Positions 53,193 through 62,408 are shown, counted from the first letter of the stretch. The stretch is DNA of 64,000 nt from JACKCD01 sp041390905 (GCA_041390905.1 JAWKPA010000012.1:1984001-2048000), one strand, 5' to 3'. Translations and numbers: made by a program. Notes: a model not told the origin generated them from the sequence alone.

Positions 53193-53708
53193 ATGAATCC
53201 ATTTCACTATCTATTCGACAAGCTCGCCCCCGTTATTCGTTTCACTTACGAGAAAATACAGGGGCATCGTTGGTTTGATGAGATTTTGCCCCAGCTTTGG
53301 CTGGGTGGTGCGCCCGCTTACCAGCGTGACTATGACTTTTTGCTGGCGCAGGGGATAACGGCCGTTGTCAACATCCGCGCCGAACGCCACGACGACGTAG
53401 AGCTGTACCGCGCCCACAACATTGCCTATTTGCAGTTGCCCGTGCTGGACATCACCGTGCCGTCGGCCGAAATGCTGGACGAGGGGGTGGCGTTTATCCA
53501 TGACCAGATTGAGCAGGGGGGCAAGGTGTTTATCCACTGCGCCAAGGGGCGCGGGCGGGCGGCGACGCTGACGGCAGCGTATTTGATGCGCCATCGCGGG
53601 ATGAGCTATGCCGAGGCGAAGGCGTTTTTGCGTGGCAAACGGCCGTTAGTCAAGCTCGAATCCCGTCACCAGCAGCGGCTGCAGGCGTGGCAAGGCGAGA
53701 CAGCATGA
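53193..53708 (+). CDS. Dual-specificity protein phosphatase
   Basis: This 171-residue cysteine phosphatase would remove phosphate from Tyr or Ser/Thr (or from lipid phosphates). It has LPQLWLGGAPAYQ near residue 37, ITAVVNIRAERHDD, the general-acid loop around LPVLDITVPSAEML, and the active-site P-loop HCAKGRGRAATLTAAYLM, matching HCxxGxxR. The length fits DUSP/PTPMT1-like enzymes. Its TGA overlaps the ATG of the alkyltransferase gene (ATGA), so the two are translationally coupled. Confidence 0.92.
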   Translation: MNPFHYLFDKLAPVIRFTYEKIQGHRWFDEILPQLWLGGAPAYQRDYDFLLAQGITAVVNIRAERHDDVELYRAHNIAYLQLPVLDITVPSAEMLDEGVAFIHDQIEQGGKVFIHCAKGRGRAATLTAAYLMRHRGMSYAEAKAFLRGKRPLVKLESRHQQRLQAWQGETA

Positions 53709-54169
53709 CGACCAATCTGGCCTACTACGACTCCCCCATTGGGCTGATTGAGGTGGGCGGGACGGAAACGGCCGTTAATACCCTCTACTTTGTCGAGCAG
53801 CGCCAGCCCGAAGCCGTCGGCACGCCCTGCTTGGACGAAGCTGTGCGCCAGCTTGAGCAATATTTTGCCCAAACCCGGCAGGAATTCAGCCTCAGCCTGG
53901 AACCAAAAGGCACCAACTTCCAGCAGGCCGTCTGGCAGAAGCTGCTCACCGTTCCCTACGGCCACACCGTCAGCTACAGCGACATCGCCAACGCCCTGGG
54001 CAACCCCAAAGCCGTCCGCGCTGTTGGTGCCGCCAACGGCCAAAACCCCATCTCCCTCATCATCCCCTGCCACCGCATCATCGGCAGCAACGGCAAGCTC
54101 ACCGGCTACGGCGGCGGCCTGTGGCGCAAGGAGTGGCTGCTGCGCCATGAAGGGTGCTTGTTAATATGA
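53705..54169 (+). CDS. ogt: Methylated-DNA--protein-cysteine methyltransferase
   Basis: This 154-residue suicide enzyme moves alkyl groups from O6-alkylguanine in DNA to its own cysteine. It contains FQQAVWQKLLTVPYGHTVSY (DNA-binding helix), SDIANALGNPKAVRAVGAAN (arginine finger) and LIIPCHRIIGSNGKLTGYGG with the acceptor cysteine in PCHR. The start at 53705 overlaps the phosphatase stop; a codon six residues earlier lies in the phosphatase frame overlap and is less likely. Confidence 0.95.
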   Translation: MTTNLAYYDSPIGLIEVGGTETAVNTLYFVEQRQPEAVGTPCLDEAVRQLEQYFAQTRQEFSLSLEPKGTNFQQAVWQKLLTVPYGHTVSYSDIANALGNPKAVRAVGAANGQNPISLIIPCHRIIGSNGKLTGYGGGLWRKEWLLRHEGCLLI

Positions 54170-54178
54170 AAGAAAATA

Positions 54179-54239
54179 GGACGCAGATTTACCTGATTTA
54201 ACTGATCAAAATCAGGTAAATCCAATAAATCTGCGTCCC
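54179..54239. repeat. Inverted repeat between ogt and the GMC oxidoreductase gene
   Basis: GGACGCAGATTTACCTGATT pairs with AATCAGGTAAATC and AATAAATCTGCGTCC around a short loop; a strong hairpin ten bases ahead of the next start. Confidence 0.8.
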
Positions 54240-54249
54240 ATTCCTCCCC

Positions 54250-55566
54250 ATGCTGCAAAAACAAACCGACATCCTCATCATTGGTTCTGGCCCCGGCGGG
54301 GCGACGGTGGCGCGGCGGCTGGCGCGGGCCAATGCCGGGCTGGGCATTACCCTGCTGGAGCGCGGGCGCGACTGGCGCAGCAGTCCGCTGTACGGCACCT
54401 ATCCGGGGGCAATGGCCTACGCCGACCGGGCTTCGTTTCTCTACACCCGCGAAGGGCTGAATATCATCCGGCCGCTGCTGCTGGGCGGAGCCACGAGCAT
54501 GTATTGTGGCTGTGCCGAACGGCCGTTACCGTGGTGGCGCACCCGCTACAACATTAATCTCGACGCTTACGCCGAGGAAACCATCGCCGAACTCGCCATT
54601 GCCCCGCTGCCCCCCGCCCTACGCGGCGCCGCCTCCACCCGGCTGGCCGAAGCCGCCACCGATTTGGGGATGGATTGGCAGCCGCAGGACAAATTTATGG
54701 CTCCCGGTCGCGCCCGTCGCTTTAGCTGCGGGGCCAAATGTATGCTGGGCTGCCGCTGCGGCGCAAAGTGGAGCGCGGCTGAATTTGTGGATGAGGCGGT
54801 GGCCGAGGGGCTGGATTTGTGGCTGGGGGCGCGGGTGGACGAGGTAGTGGTGGAAAACGGGGTGGCGACGGGGGTGAAGGGGTGGCAAAACGGCCGTTTT
54901 TTCCACATCCACGCCAAAAAGATTGTCCTGGCGGCCGGGGGCATTGGCACCCCGCTCATTTTGCAGCGCAGCGGTCTGGCCGAAGCCGGGCAAGGCATGA
55001 CCATGGACACCACCGTCATGGTCTACGGCCGCGCCCCCTACAAAGGCATCGGCACCGAACCGCCCATGACCTGGAGCTACCCCGATGACGAACTCGGCGT
55101 GCTGTACTCTACCCTCATTGACCCCTGGCTCAACTACCCCATCGCCATGCTCGGCAAAGGCTCCGCCTACGCCCTGACCTGGCCGCGCTGGGGCCACACG
55201 CTGGGGGTGATGATCAAGCTCAAGGACGACATCAGCGGGGTGATTGAGACCCACGGGCGCGGCTTTCGCATTCACAAAGGGCTGACGGCCGGCGACCGGC
55301 GGCGGCTGGCGGTGGCGGAAGCGGTGGCCGGGCGGCTGCTGCGCCAGGCTGGCTGCGATTCGGACACGATTTTTACCACGCCGCTGCGCGGTACCCATCC
55401 TTCCGGCACGGTGCGATTGGGTACGCTGCTCACGGCTGATTTGGAGACCCCCTGGCGCAACCTGTTTGTCTGTGATGCCAGCGTTTTCCCGGAAGCACTG
55501 GCGCGTCCGACAGTGCTGACTATTATCGCCCTGGCTAAACGGTTGGCGGATCATTTGCTGGGGTAA
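54250..55566 (+). CDS. GMC-family FAD oxidoreductase
   Basis: This 438-residue flavoprotein has the dinucleotide-binding motif DILIIGSGPGGATVARRLA with ERG at the end of beta-2, IIRPLLLGGATSMYCG, a cysteine-rich segment CGAKCMLGCRCGAKWSAAE (common in the short GMC dehydrogenases), the IVLAAGGIGTPLILQRSG motif and the C-terminal NLFVCDASVFPEALARPTVL. GMC enzymes oxidise alcohols, sugars or sterols; the substrate here is not indicated. The C-terminal THPSGTVRLG supplies the catalytic histidine region. No transporter or cytochrome partner is adjacent. Confidence 0.88.
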   Translation: MLQKQTDILIIGSGPGGATVARRLARANAGLGITLLERGRDWRSSPLYGTYPGAMAYADRASFLYTREGLNIIRPLLLGGATSMYCGCAERPLPWWRTRYNINLDAYAEETIAELAIAPLPPALRGAASTRLAEAATDLGMDWQPQDKFMAPGRARRFSCGAKCMLGCRCGAKWSAAEFVDEAVAEGLDLWLGARVDEVVVENGVATGVKGWQNGRFFHIHAKKIVLAAGGIGTPLILQRSGLAEAGQGMTMDTTVMVYGRAPYKGIGTEPPMTWSYPDDELGVLYSTLIDPWLNYPIAMLGKGSAYALTWPRWGHTLGVMIKLKDDISGVIETHGRGFRIHKGLTAGDRRRLAVAEAVAGRLLRQAGCDSDTIFTTPLRGTHPSGTVRLGTLLTADLETPWRNLFVCDASVFPEALARPTVLTIIALAKRLADHLLG

Positions 55567-55658
55567 GGAGATGTCTTACCTAGACGTTTGCTAATAAATT
55601 TTTCCCCTGACTTAATTGCCGCTATACTAAGGGTTCATTCGTTAATAACTTGGGATTT

Positions 55659-55692
55659 AGAAGTTCAACTTCTCAGAAGAAGTTGAACTTCT
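55659..55692. repeat. AGAAGTTCAACTTCT double-palindrome hairpin, copy 2
   Basis: Perfect 15-base arms (55659-55673 and 55678-55692) surround the loop CAGA. It is identical in the core to copies 1 and 3. Confidence 0.85.
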
Positions 55693-55754
55693 GGAACTGC
55701 AAAGTTATTTTTGATTGAACCCTAAGGAATGGAAATTAAATAACTTGTCCATTT

Positions 55755-55788
55755 AGAAGTTCAACTTCTCAGAAGAAGTTGAACTTCT
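55755..55788. repeat. AGAAGTTCAACTTCT double-palindrome hairpin, copy 3
   Basis: Perfect 15-base arms (55755-55769 and 55774-55788) surround the loop CAGA; outer ATTAAATAACTT and AACTTATTTAA arms flank it. Confidence 0.85.
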
Positions 55789-55914
55789 TGCATAACTTAT
55801 TTAACCCTTGTTCCTGGTAATCTATGTAAGTTGTAACTGGATTTTAACCACAGCTGTACTGTCTTTTCTGCGCATCATCACCAAGTTTGTATATCGGGTA
55901 TTATTCACACGTCC

Positions 55915-58326
55915 ATGACTGTTGAAAAATCTGTCCCTCCTTCATCTTATCGTTCTCGCTCCGGGCTAATTGATGCAGCGGCTGAGCCGCTGGCGCAGTT
56001 GCCGCTGCCAGATGTGGAGCAGCGGCTGGAGATTTTGGAGAAGTTTCCGCCGACGCGGGATGCGTTGGATGTGGTGATGAGTGGTTTGCAGGCGTTGGCG
56101 GGGCGAAAGCTAAAGCCGGAACAGGTTAAACAGGATACGCAGCTTATTTTTGCGGGGCTGGAGAAGGTAACGGCCGTTTATGGTCTCTTTGTCGGCCCGG
56201 CAACCGTGATCAGCCTCTACCAGTCGCTGCTGCGCGTAGCCGGGATGAACCCCGACGATGCGTTTCCCAATGGCACCTGGCAATTTTATGTTGAGTATGC
56301 CCTGCGCGAGGATACCGCCCGCCACACCGTTGAAACCTATGGTTTTGACACCATTTTGCGACAGCATCGTGTTACCCTCAGCCAGGTTGACCGCATGGCG
56401 GCGTGGGTGATGGCGGTGGTGTACTGCCTACGCAGCTATGACCGGCTGCTGCAAAACGAGTGGCGAGAGCGGATTTATTTGTGGACGCTGCGCGAGGTGA
56501 TGAAGGGGCAGCCCGAAGCGGCGCGGTTTGACGGGCTGTACCGCCAATGGGAGCAGGAACGGCCGTATGGCCGGGGGCGCGATGCCAAAAGTGAGGAAGA
56601 TTACCCGGCTTACCGCCGCAACAAGTTTGATGCCTTTTTGCAGGAGGCGATGGGCGGGGTGTCAACCGATTTGCGGCGGCAGTGGGTTGAGCGGGTAACG
56701 CGGGCGAAGGATAGCCTGCCTGCGTATCAAAAGCAGATGTCTATTTTGGCTTGTCTGGAGCCGGATGTGTATGAGGAGGTTAAACGGCCGTTAACCCCCG
56801 AAGAAACCCACATCGCCATCATCTACGAAGGCCGCTACTACTTGCTGCCGTTGCTGGACAAACGCACCGGCAAACCGATGACGGTATCGGCGGTGCGCGG
56901 CTGGCTGGGGGCATTGGTGGCGCGGCGCGAACCGCCAGCGGTGGTCTCAGGCCAGTTGGCGGCGTTGGCAATGGTGCAGCGCAGCAGTTGGGCTGGCGGC
57001 TTGCGCCGTCTGTCTGGCGATGTGGCAAAACAGTTGGCTTGGCTGCACACGGCACCCATTTTGCTAAACTTTGATCAACGGCCGTTTGAACTCCCCCTCT
57101 CCCAGATTCGCCAGGCCGAACGCGGCATCGGCGGCCACGCCATCACCCTTTTTGACACCGGCAAAACCTTTGTCTTTGACCTTTCCCACATCTTTTTTGA
57201 CGGCATTTGGGGGGCGGGGATTGCCGAAATTTTAACCAACGAAGCCCTGGCGTGGGGTGTCTATTTGCACCAGCAGGGGCGGGCGGTTCCACCCGCGTCG
57301 CAGCCGCCGCAGCCGCTGCCAATTCGGCTAACGGCGGCGGATTGGACGTTGGTGCAAAAGCAGCCCCGGGTTCAGGCTGAGGCGAGTGGAGAAACGGCCG
57401 TTGTTAACCTGCGTGCCATTCGCGGGTTGCGCCGCCTGTTCAAACAGCGCAGCGATTTGCTCAAGCTGACCGTCAACGACATCCTCATCCTCTACCGCGC
57501 CATCCACGCCACCACCTATCTGCCAGACCCGGACCTGTTGCTCAAGCTCAACGCCCTGACACAGCGACCCACCACCCACGAGGCAGCCACGGCCGCCCTG
57601 GATGCCCTGCGCTACAGCCGCGATGAAAATCCGGCCGTTCTCATCCCCGTGGATGCCAGCAGACGGTTGCCCAGCGAGCGCGTGCATCCCGTTAGCTTTG
57701 AGCTGCCGTTGGGCGAGCTAAATTTGTTGCAGCAGCACCAGGCCTCGATCAACGCCCTCAACAGCTACACCAAGGGCGTGGTTCCCTACCAGCAGTTTGA
57801 CGAGCTACAGCGCGAATATTTGACCACGTTGGCAACGCTGGGCGGCATTTTTGCCCATGTCAAGCAGTTGGCGGCGCAGGGCGAGACCACCAGCATTAGC
57901 TCCATCAAAATGTTGGCCCATTTGCCCAAGTCGCTGCAAAATTTGCTCACCAAAATTCCAGAGCGGTTTGATTTTCTCAACGATATTTTTCGCGGGCGGG
58001 AGGTGTTTTCCAACGTGGGTGCGGTTGTGCCGGGCAGCACGCTGACCCGGTTTATGACGGCCAAGGACGACAATGAGCAAAAAACGCTGGTTTGGGGGGT
58101 GTTGACTGATGCTCAGGAGCAAATGATCATTACCCTGCGCGACTTCCGCCCCCACGTGGGCAAGCTGATTCGTGTGGGGCATCTGGAGTTGGCAAACCGC
58201 ATTACCCAGGATTATTTGATGAGCTACGGGTATGGCCTGAATGATTTTATCCACGAACTGATGCGTATCACGTTAGCCAGCCGTGAGACGGACATCTCCT
58301 CGCAGTCGAGATCCACCAATGCCTAA
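55915..58326 (+). CDS. Large HxxxDG-motif protein, acyltransferase-like
   Basis: I cannot name this 803-residue soluble protein. A central motif, H425-I-F-F-D429-G430 (DLSHIFFDGIWGAGIAEI), fits the HxxxDG catalytic motif of CoA- and carrier-dependent acyltransferases (condensation domains, BAHD, wax ester synthases, carnitine acyltransferases), and the segments on both sides could form the two halves of that chloramphenicol-acetyltransferase-like fold. The N-terminal region (1-300) is helical and contains QWVERVTRAKDSLPAYQK. No signal peptide or membrane helix is seen. The last eight bases overlap the start of a Ser/Thr kinase gene, so the proteins are probably functionally linked. The motif could also be fortuitous. 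Confidence 0.55.
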   Translation: MTVEKSVPPSSYRSRSGLIDAAAEPLAQLPLPDVEQRLEILEKFPPTRDALDVVMSGLQALAGRKLKPEQVKQDTQLIFAGLEKVTAVYGLFVGPATVISLYQSLLRVAGMNPDDAFPNGTWQFYVEYALREDTARHTVETYGFDTILRQHRVTLSQVDRMAAWVMAVVYCLRSYDRLLQNEWRERIYLWTLREVMKGQPEAARFDGLYRQWEQERPYGRGRDAKSEEDYPAYRRNKFDAFLQEAMGGVSTDLRRQWVERVTRAKDSLPAYQKQMSILACLEPDVYEEVKRPLTPEETHIAIIYEGRYYLLPLLDKRTGKPMTVSAVRGWLGALVARREPPAVVSGQLAALAMVQRSSWAGGLRRLSGDVAKQLAWLHTAPILLNFDQRPFELPLSQIRQAERGIGGHAITLFDTGKTFVFDLSHIFFDGIWGAGIAEILTNEALAWGVYLHQQGRAVPPASQPPQPLPIRLTAADWTLVQKQPRVQAEASGETAVVNLRAIRGLRRLFKQRSDLLKLTVNDILILYRAIHATTYLPDPDLLLKLNALTQRPTTHEAATAALDALRYSRDENPAVLIPVDASRRLPSERVHPVSFELPLGELNLLQQHQASINALNSYTKGVVPYQQFDELQREYLTTLATLGGIFAHVKQLAAQGETTSISSIKMLAHLPKSLQNLLTKIPERFDFLNDIFRGREVFSNVGAVVPGSTLTRFMTAKDDNEQKTLVWGVLTDAQEQMIITLRDFRPHVGKLIRVGHLELANRITQDYLMSYGYGLNDFIHELMRITLASRETDISSQSRSTNA

Positions 58327-60076
58327 TCAACCCCTGGATTTGACCGACCCGCTGGTGGGGCAGCAGCTATCCAGCTTTCGCATTGACAAAATTATTAAAC
58401 GCGGCGGTATGGCGCAAGTTTATAAGGGGTGGGACGTGATGCTGGAGAGGCCGGTGGCGATCAAGGTGATTGACACCCGCTTCCGCAGTAACCCGTCCTA
58501 TGCCGAGCGGTTTTTGCGTGAGGCGCGGGCGGTGGCTACCTGGCGACACGAGCATATTGTGCAGGTGTATTATGCCGACGTGCAAGACGGGCTGTATTAC
58601 TTTGCCATGGAGTATGTGGACGGGATGGATTTGGCGGAGATGCTGGCGCGTTATTTGGCTGATGGGCTGCTGATGCCCCAGCAGGATGTGCTGCGGATTG
58701 GGGAGGCGGTGGCGAAGGCGTTGGCCTATGCCCACCAGCATGGGGTGGTGCATCGGGATGTGAAGCCGTCGAATGTGATGCTGTCGGCCGACGGCCGTAT
58801 TTTGCTGGCTGATTTTGGGCTGGCAATGGTGGTGGATGAGCGCACCGAGACGGAATTTTTGGGGACGCCGCACTATATTGCCCCGGAGCAGGCGATTCGG
58901 GCGGGCAACGCCGTGCCGCAGTCGGATTTGTACAGCCTGGGGGTGATGCTGTATGAAATGTTGGCTGGCGCACCGCCGTTTGATGACCCGTCGCTGACGG
59001 GGCTGGCATTCCAGCACATAAACGACCCGCCGGTGTCGCCGCGCTCGCTAAACCCGGCGCTGAACCGGGAGACGGAGCAGGTGCTGCTGAAGGCGTTGAG
59101 CAAGGAGCCAACGGCGCGGTACCAGACGGGTGGCGAGTTGATGACGGCTCTGGAAAAGGCGCTGGCGACGGGGTACCGCGTGCCGGGTGGCTGGGTGGAT
59201 TTGCCGCCGCTGCCGGCCGGGGTGTCGCTGGATGAGGCGGCGGGGTCGTTGGCGCAGTTTTCTGATTTTTCTGTGGTGCAGCAAATTGCTCATCAGTTGG
59301 CGCGGGAGGAGCAGGATACGGTGGGGACGGTGCTGAAAGCGCCGGGCTGGTGGCGTTGGCTGGCCGTGCTGGGGGTGGTTTTGCTGCTGCTGGCTGGTTG
59401 GCTGTGGTGGTTGGGCAGCCAGGGGGCGGTGGAGGAAACGGCCGTTTCTCTTCCCACTGCATCTGTTCCCACGCAAGCCCCCGATACGTCATTGCCTGCC
59501 CCTGTTTTGGTGACGGAAACGGCCGTTGAGGCGGTGGCAACCCAGCCGCTGGCAACTCCCACACCCATGCCTACGACTGCACCCATGCCCACGGCGACGG
59601 TTTTGCCCACACAAACGGCCGTTCTGTCTGTGCCTACCCTAGTTCCGCTGCCGGTGCTGAATGGGCCACCCGTGCAATTTTTTTATAACTCGCGCAGTTT
59701 TTATGCTCTCAACGCCGGTTCTGTCTCTTTGCCTGCCGCCGAATTTTCATTTTTGGCAATTGATAAGCTGGGAAACCCGGCCGGCTACAGCTTTTTGGGT
59801 AAGGAGTGGGCTGAATTTTATCCCCAAATTGATCCTGGAAGCTGCACCCGCATTGAGCCAATTGCTTATACCAGCTTTACCCGTCCCGAAGATTGCCAAA
59901 AGTTTAATGCGCTGGTTACACCTTCGCTGCTGGATGACACCCTTTTCTGGCTGCCCCATGAGAATGTGGTGATGTTTGAGGTGTTCTGGAATGGGACGAT
60001 TATCGGCCGTTGCCCGGTGGATGTGGATCAATGTACGCTGCATTTGCCGGAGAGCGTGTGGCAGTTGGAGAGTTAA
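58319..60076 (+). CDS. Membrane Ser/Thr protein kinase (PknB-like)
   Basis: This 585-residue protein kinase has the catalytic domain at about residues 20-285: RGGMAQVYKG (glycine loop), VAIKVID (ATP lysine), GVVHRDVKPSNVML (catalytic loop), LADFGLAMV, GTPHYIAPEQA and SDLYSLGVMLYEML. A linker follows, then a single helix (WLAVLGVVLLLLAGWLWWL, about 345-363), a Thr/Pro-rich stalk with three AACGGCCGTT-encoded TAV motifs, and a C-terminal extracytoplasmic domain (about 445-585) of unknown fold containing paired cysteines (GSCTRIE, EDCQKF, RCPVDVDQC). The ATG at 58319 lies within the end of the preceding gene; an in-frame codon at 58283 is less likely. A terminator-like hairpin follows. Confidence 0.93.
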   Translation: MPNQPLDLTDPLVGQQLSSFRIDKIIKRGGMAQVYKGWDVMLERPVAIKVIDTRFRSNPSYAERFLREARAVATWRHEHIVQVYYADVQDGLYYFAMEYVDGMDLAEMLARYLADGLLMPQQDVLRIGEAVAKALAYAHQHGVVHRDVKPSNVMLSADGRILLADFGLAMVVDERTETEFLGTPHYIAPEQAIRAGNAVPQSDLYSLGVMLYEMLAGAPPFDDPSLTGLAFQHINDPPVSPRSLNPALNRETEQVLLKALSKEPTARYQTGGELMTALEKALATGYRVPGGWVDLPPLPAGVSLDEAAGSLAQFSDFSVVQQIAHQLAREEQDTVGTVLKAPGWWRWLAVLGVVLLLLAGWLWWLGSQGAVEETAVSLPTASVPTQAPDTSLPAPVLVTETAVEAVATQPLATPTPMPTTAPMPTATVLPTQTAVLSVPTLVPLPVLNGPPVQFFYNSRSFYALNAGSVSLPAAEFSFLAIDKLGNPAGYSFLGKEWAEFYPQIDPGSCTRIEPIAYTSFTRPEDCQKFNALVTPSLLDDTLFWLPHENVVMFEVFWNGTIIGRCPVDVDQCTLHLPESVWQLES

Positions 60077-60083
60077 GGGGGAG

Positions 60084-60119
60084 AAAAAGTTCAACTTCTT
60101 TTGAGAAGTTGAACTTTTT
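60084..60119. terminator. AGAAGTTCAACTTCT-type hairpin, copy 4, bidirectional terminator
   Basis: AAAAAGTTCAACTTCT (60084-60099) is inverted as AGAAGTTGAACTTTTT (60104-60119) around TTTG. The arms end in A5/T5, so it can terminate both the kinase gene and the convergent PKD gene. Confidence 0.8.
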
Positions 60120-60129
60120 GTGAGGTTCA

Positions 60130-62328
60130 TTAGCGGCAAGAAATTAGTTCAACGTCGTCCACATACATCCCCGTGACGCCGCCAAACCCGTTGTTGTAGA
60201 CACCAAAATAGAGCGTAATTTGCTGCCCGGCCAGGCTGCCGAGATTGGCCTGGTATTGTGTCCAGCCCTGGTTGCTGCGCTGGAAGAGGAGGGTGTACTG
60301 GTTGCCGTGGCTGTCGTAGGCGAGGACGTATTGGGCATCGTCGGTGAGGCTGGTTTCGCTGGCGTTGGTGGGAATAACGGCCGTTTTTTCCGGCTTAACC
60401 AGCGTCCCCGTGGAACTGGTGTAGAGCCAAAACCGCAGTGTGGCATCGGTGGCACTGCCGGGGAGGGTGAGCGTTTGGGAGACCGAGGAGTAGGCAAACT
60501 GGTTGTCGCCGCTGTTGATGATGCCCACGCGCATAGACCGATTTCCCCCGTGGCGCTGCACGGTGGAGTAGGAAGCCGGGTATTCGTTGTTGTTGATGAC
60601 CCAATGGCTGCTGCTTTCAAAGCCGCCGTTGCCCATATAGTTGCTACAGCTTGGCTGGGGCGTGCTGGTGGGGTTGGGTTTCGGGCCAGGCTGGGGTGTA
60701 TTCGTTGGCGTGGGTGTCAAGGTAGGGGTGGGCGTTATGGTCACGGTAGGGTTGGCGACAAAGTCCTGCCCTTTGGCGTTTGGGGGAACAAAGATGGGGC
60801 GTGCCGCAGGGTCAAAGGTGTAGTTGGGTTTGTTGGGGGTCAGGGTGTAGGAGCCGGAACCCAGGGGGCCGAGGATGTAGTTGCCGTTGGCATCAGTAAC
60901 GGCCGTTTTGCCAGTGTTAGTGGCAATGACGACACCAGCTAACCCTTGTCCCTGTGCCGTGGTAACGCGCCCAAAAACGGCCGTTGGGTGTTCCCGCTTA
61001 ATCACCGGCATAAACAGCCTAGCCTTTTCCACGACAATATAGCTTGTTTTTGTCTCGCTATCGCTGCTGGTGGCGTTTGTGGCCGTCAGCGACACGGTGT
61101 AGAAGCCGGGCTGCGTATAGGTGTGGACAGGGTTTTGGGCGTTTGAGCTGCTGCCATCCCCAAAGCTCCACTGCCAGCCGGTGGGATTGCCCTGTGACAA
61201 ATCATTAAACTGCACCGTCAGCGGCACGCTGCCAGACTGGGGCGACGCGGCAAAATCAGCGACGAGGGAGCAAACAGTGTCTACAAGAATGTAATTTGTC
61301 TTGCTTTCGGTGTCGTTCCCCACGCTGTTGGAAACCGTTAGCGACACCGTGTAGCTGCCAAGAGCTGTGTAGGTGTGGCTGGGATGTTGGCTGGTGGATG
61401 TGGAGCCATCACCAAAGTTCCATAGCCAACTGTTGGGGTTGCCAGTGGAGAGGTCGGTAAACTGCACGGTTAATGGATTTGGCCCACATTGATTGTCAGC
61501 CTCAAAGTTGGCAATGGGCGGTTCGACGGGAGCCGTAACAGTGATGTAGTTGGTTTTTGTTTCACTGGCACTAACTGCGTCTTTGAACACTGTTAGTTTT
61601 ACGGTGTAGACCCCAACATTTGTGTAAGTATGGCTGGGGTTTTGGCTGGTTGAGCTGGTGCCATCGCCAAAATCCCATTGCCAACTGGTTGGGGTGCTGG
61701 TGGACTCATCGGTAAAATTTACCAGGAGCGGTGCTTCACCGGAAAGGGGTACGGCGCTAAATTGTGCAACAAGCTCGGGGGAAACCACGATCGTGACGGA
61801 GCCGTTGGTGGTGGTGCCGGGGATGCTTTGGCCGGTGTTGGAGCCGAAGGAGGCGGAGGGGTCGGTGGAGAAATTAACGGCCGTTACCACCTCACTCCCC
61901 ACATCAGCCGTCGTAAATGTTATCGTAGCAATGTCCCCGCTGGGCAGCGAGGCCAGCGGCGGGGCAAAGTCAAAGATGGCAAAATCCAGTTCGCCATCGG
62001 TGTCACTTGCATCAAATGTAACAGAGGGAGCAAACGCCACCGGCACGTTGAAATCAATCGCGTCGGGGATGCCGTCCAGGTTGTTATCGCTATTGTCAAA
62101 CAGCAGCAGCGACGGGTCAAAATCTACCGAGAAGACCAGCGAGCTGATGTTGTTGCCGCCGTTGTCAAACGTGATTGGCAGCGTCACCACCGTGTTTGGT
62201 GCTACAGTGGCTGAACCAATTGTTAGCGACGGGTCAGCCGTGGGGCTTGCCAGCAGCCTTTGGGAGTTAAATAACAGCAGAGAAACCAGAGCCGCGAGGC
62301 TCAGGAAGAGAAAGGTACTGCGTTTCAT
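60130..62328 (-). CDS. Secreted cohesin/PKD surface protein
   Basis: This 732-residue extracellular protein has an N-terminal signal peptide (MKRSTFLFLSLAALVSLLLF...ASPTAD). Residues of about 32-180 form a cohesin-like jelly roll (VVTLPITFDNGGNNISSLVF, VDFDPSLLLFD, DGELDFAIFDF). Three PKD domains (about 188-270, 275-352, 357-435) follow, each with a WxWxFGDGxS and HTYxxxGxYTVxLT pattern. Then come a carboxypeptidase-regulatory-like domain (VFGRVTTAQGQGLAGVVI), a Pro/Thr linker and a C-terminal carbohydrate-binding-like beta sandwich (NGGFESSSHWVINNNEYPA ... MYVDDVELIS). A role in adhesion or glycan binding is likely. No sortase or secretion-sorting motif is seen. Confidence 0.88.
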   Translation of the reverse strand: MKRSTFLFLSLAALVSLLLFNSQRLLASPTADPSLTIGSATVAPNTVVTLPITFDNGGNNISSLVFSVDFDPSLLLFDNSDNNLDGIPDAIDFNVPVAFAPSVTFDASDTDGELDFAIFDFAPPLASLPSGDIATITFTTADVGSEVVTAVNFSTDPSASFGSNTGQSIPGTTTNGSVTIVVSPELVAQFSAVPLSGEAPLLVNFTDESTSTPTSWQWDFGDGTSSTSQNPSHTYTNVGVYTVKLTVFKDAVSASETKTNYITVTAPVEPPIANFEADNQCGPNPLTVQFTDLSTGNPNSWLWNFGDGSTSTSQHPSHTYTALGSYTVSLTVSNSVGNDTESKTNYILVDTVCSLVADFAASPQSGSVPLTVQFNDLSQGNPTGWQWSFGDGSSSNAQNPVHTYTQPGFYTVSLTATNATSSDSETKTSYIVVEKARLFMPVIKREHPTAVFGRVTTAQGQGLAGVVIATNTGKTAVTDANGNYILGPLGSGSYTLTPNKPNYTFDPAARPIFVPPNAKGQDFVANPTVTITPTPTLTPTPTNTPQPGPKPNPTSTPQPSCSNYMGNGGFESSSHWVINNNEYPASYSTVQRHGGNRSMRVGIINSGDNQFAYSSVSQTLTLPGSATDATLRFWLYTSSTGTLVKPEKTAVIPTNASETSLTDDAQYVLAYDSHGNQYTLLFQRSNQGWTQYQANLGSLAGQQITLYFGVYNNGFGGVTGMYVDDVELISCR

Positions 62329-62346
62329 TGTGTTTTCCTTAGCTAA

Positions 62347-62408
62347 GTTGGAGATTGGAGATTGGAGATTGGAGATTTTTACTCTCTAATCTCCAATCTC
62401 CAATCTCC
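62347..62408. repeat. Heptamer-repeat hairpin upstream of the PKD gene
   Basis: Four GGAGATT-type units face TAATCTCCAATCTCCAATCT. It lies just upstream of the start codon of the PKD protein. Confidence 0.8.

Larger units (their letters stand above)
55567..55914. other. 348-base intergenic region with two hairpin elements
   Basis: No gene is seen. It carries two AGAAGTTCAACTTCT hairpins (55659-55692 and 55755-55788), each flanked by AATAACTT/AAGTTATTT-type outer arms, and A/T-rich sequence ahead of the next start codon, including TATTAT near 55894. Promoters are likely here but none is convincing. Confidence 0.6.
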
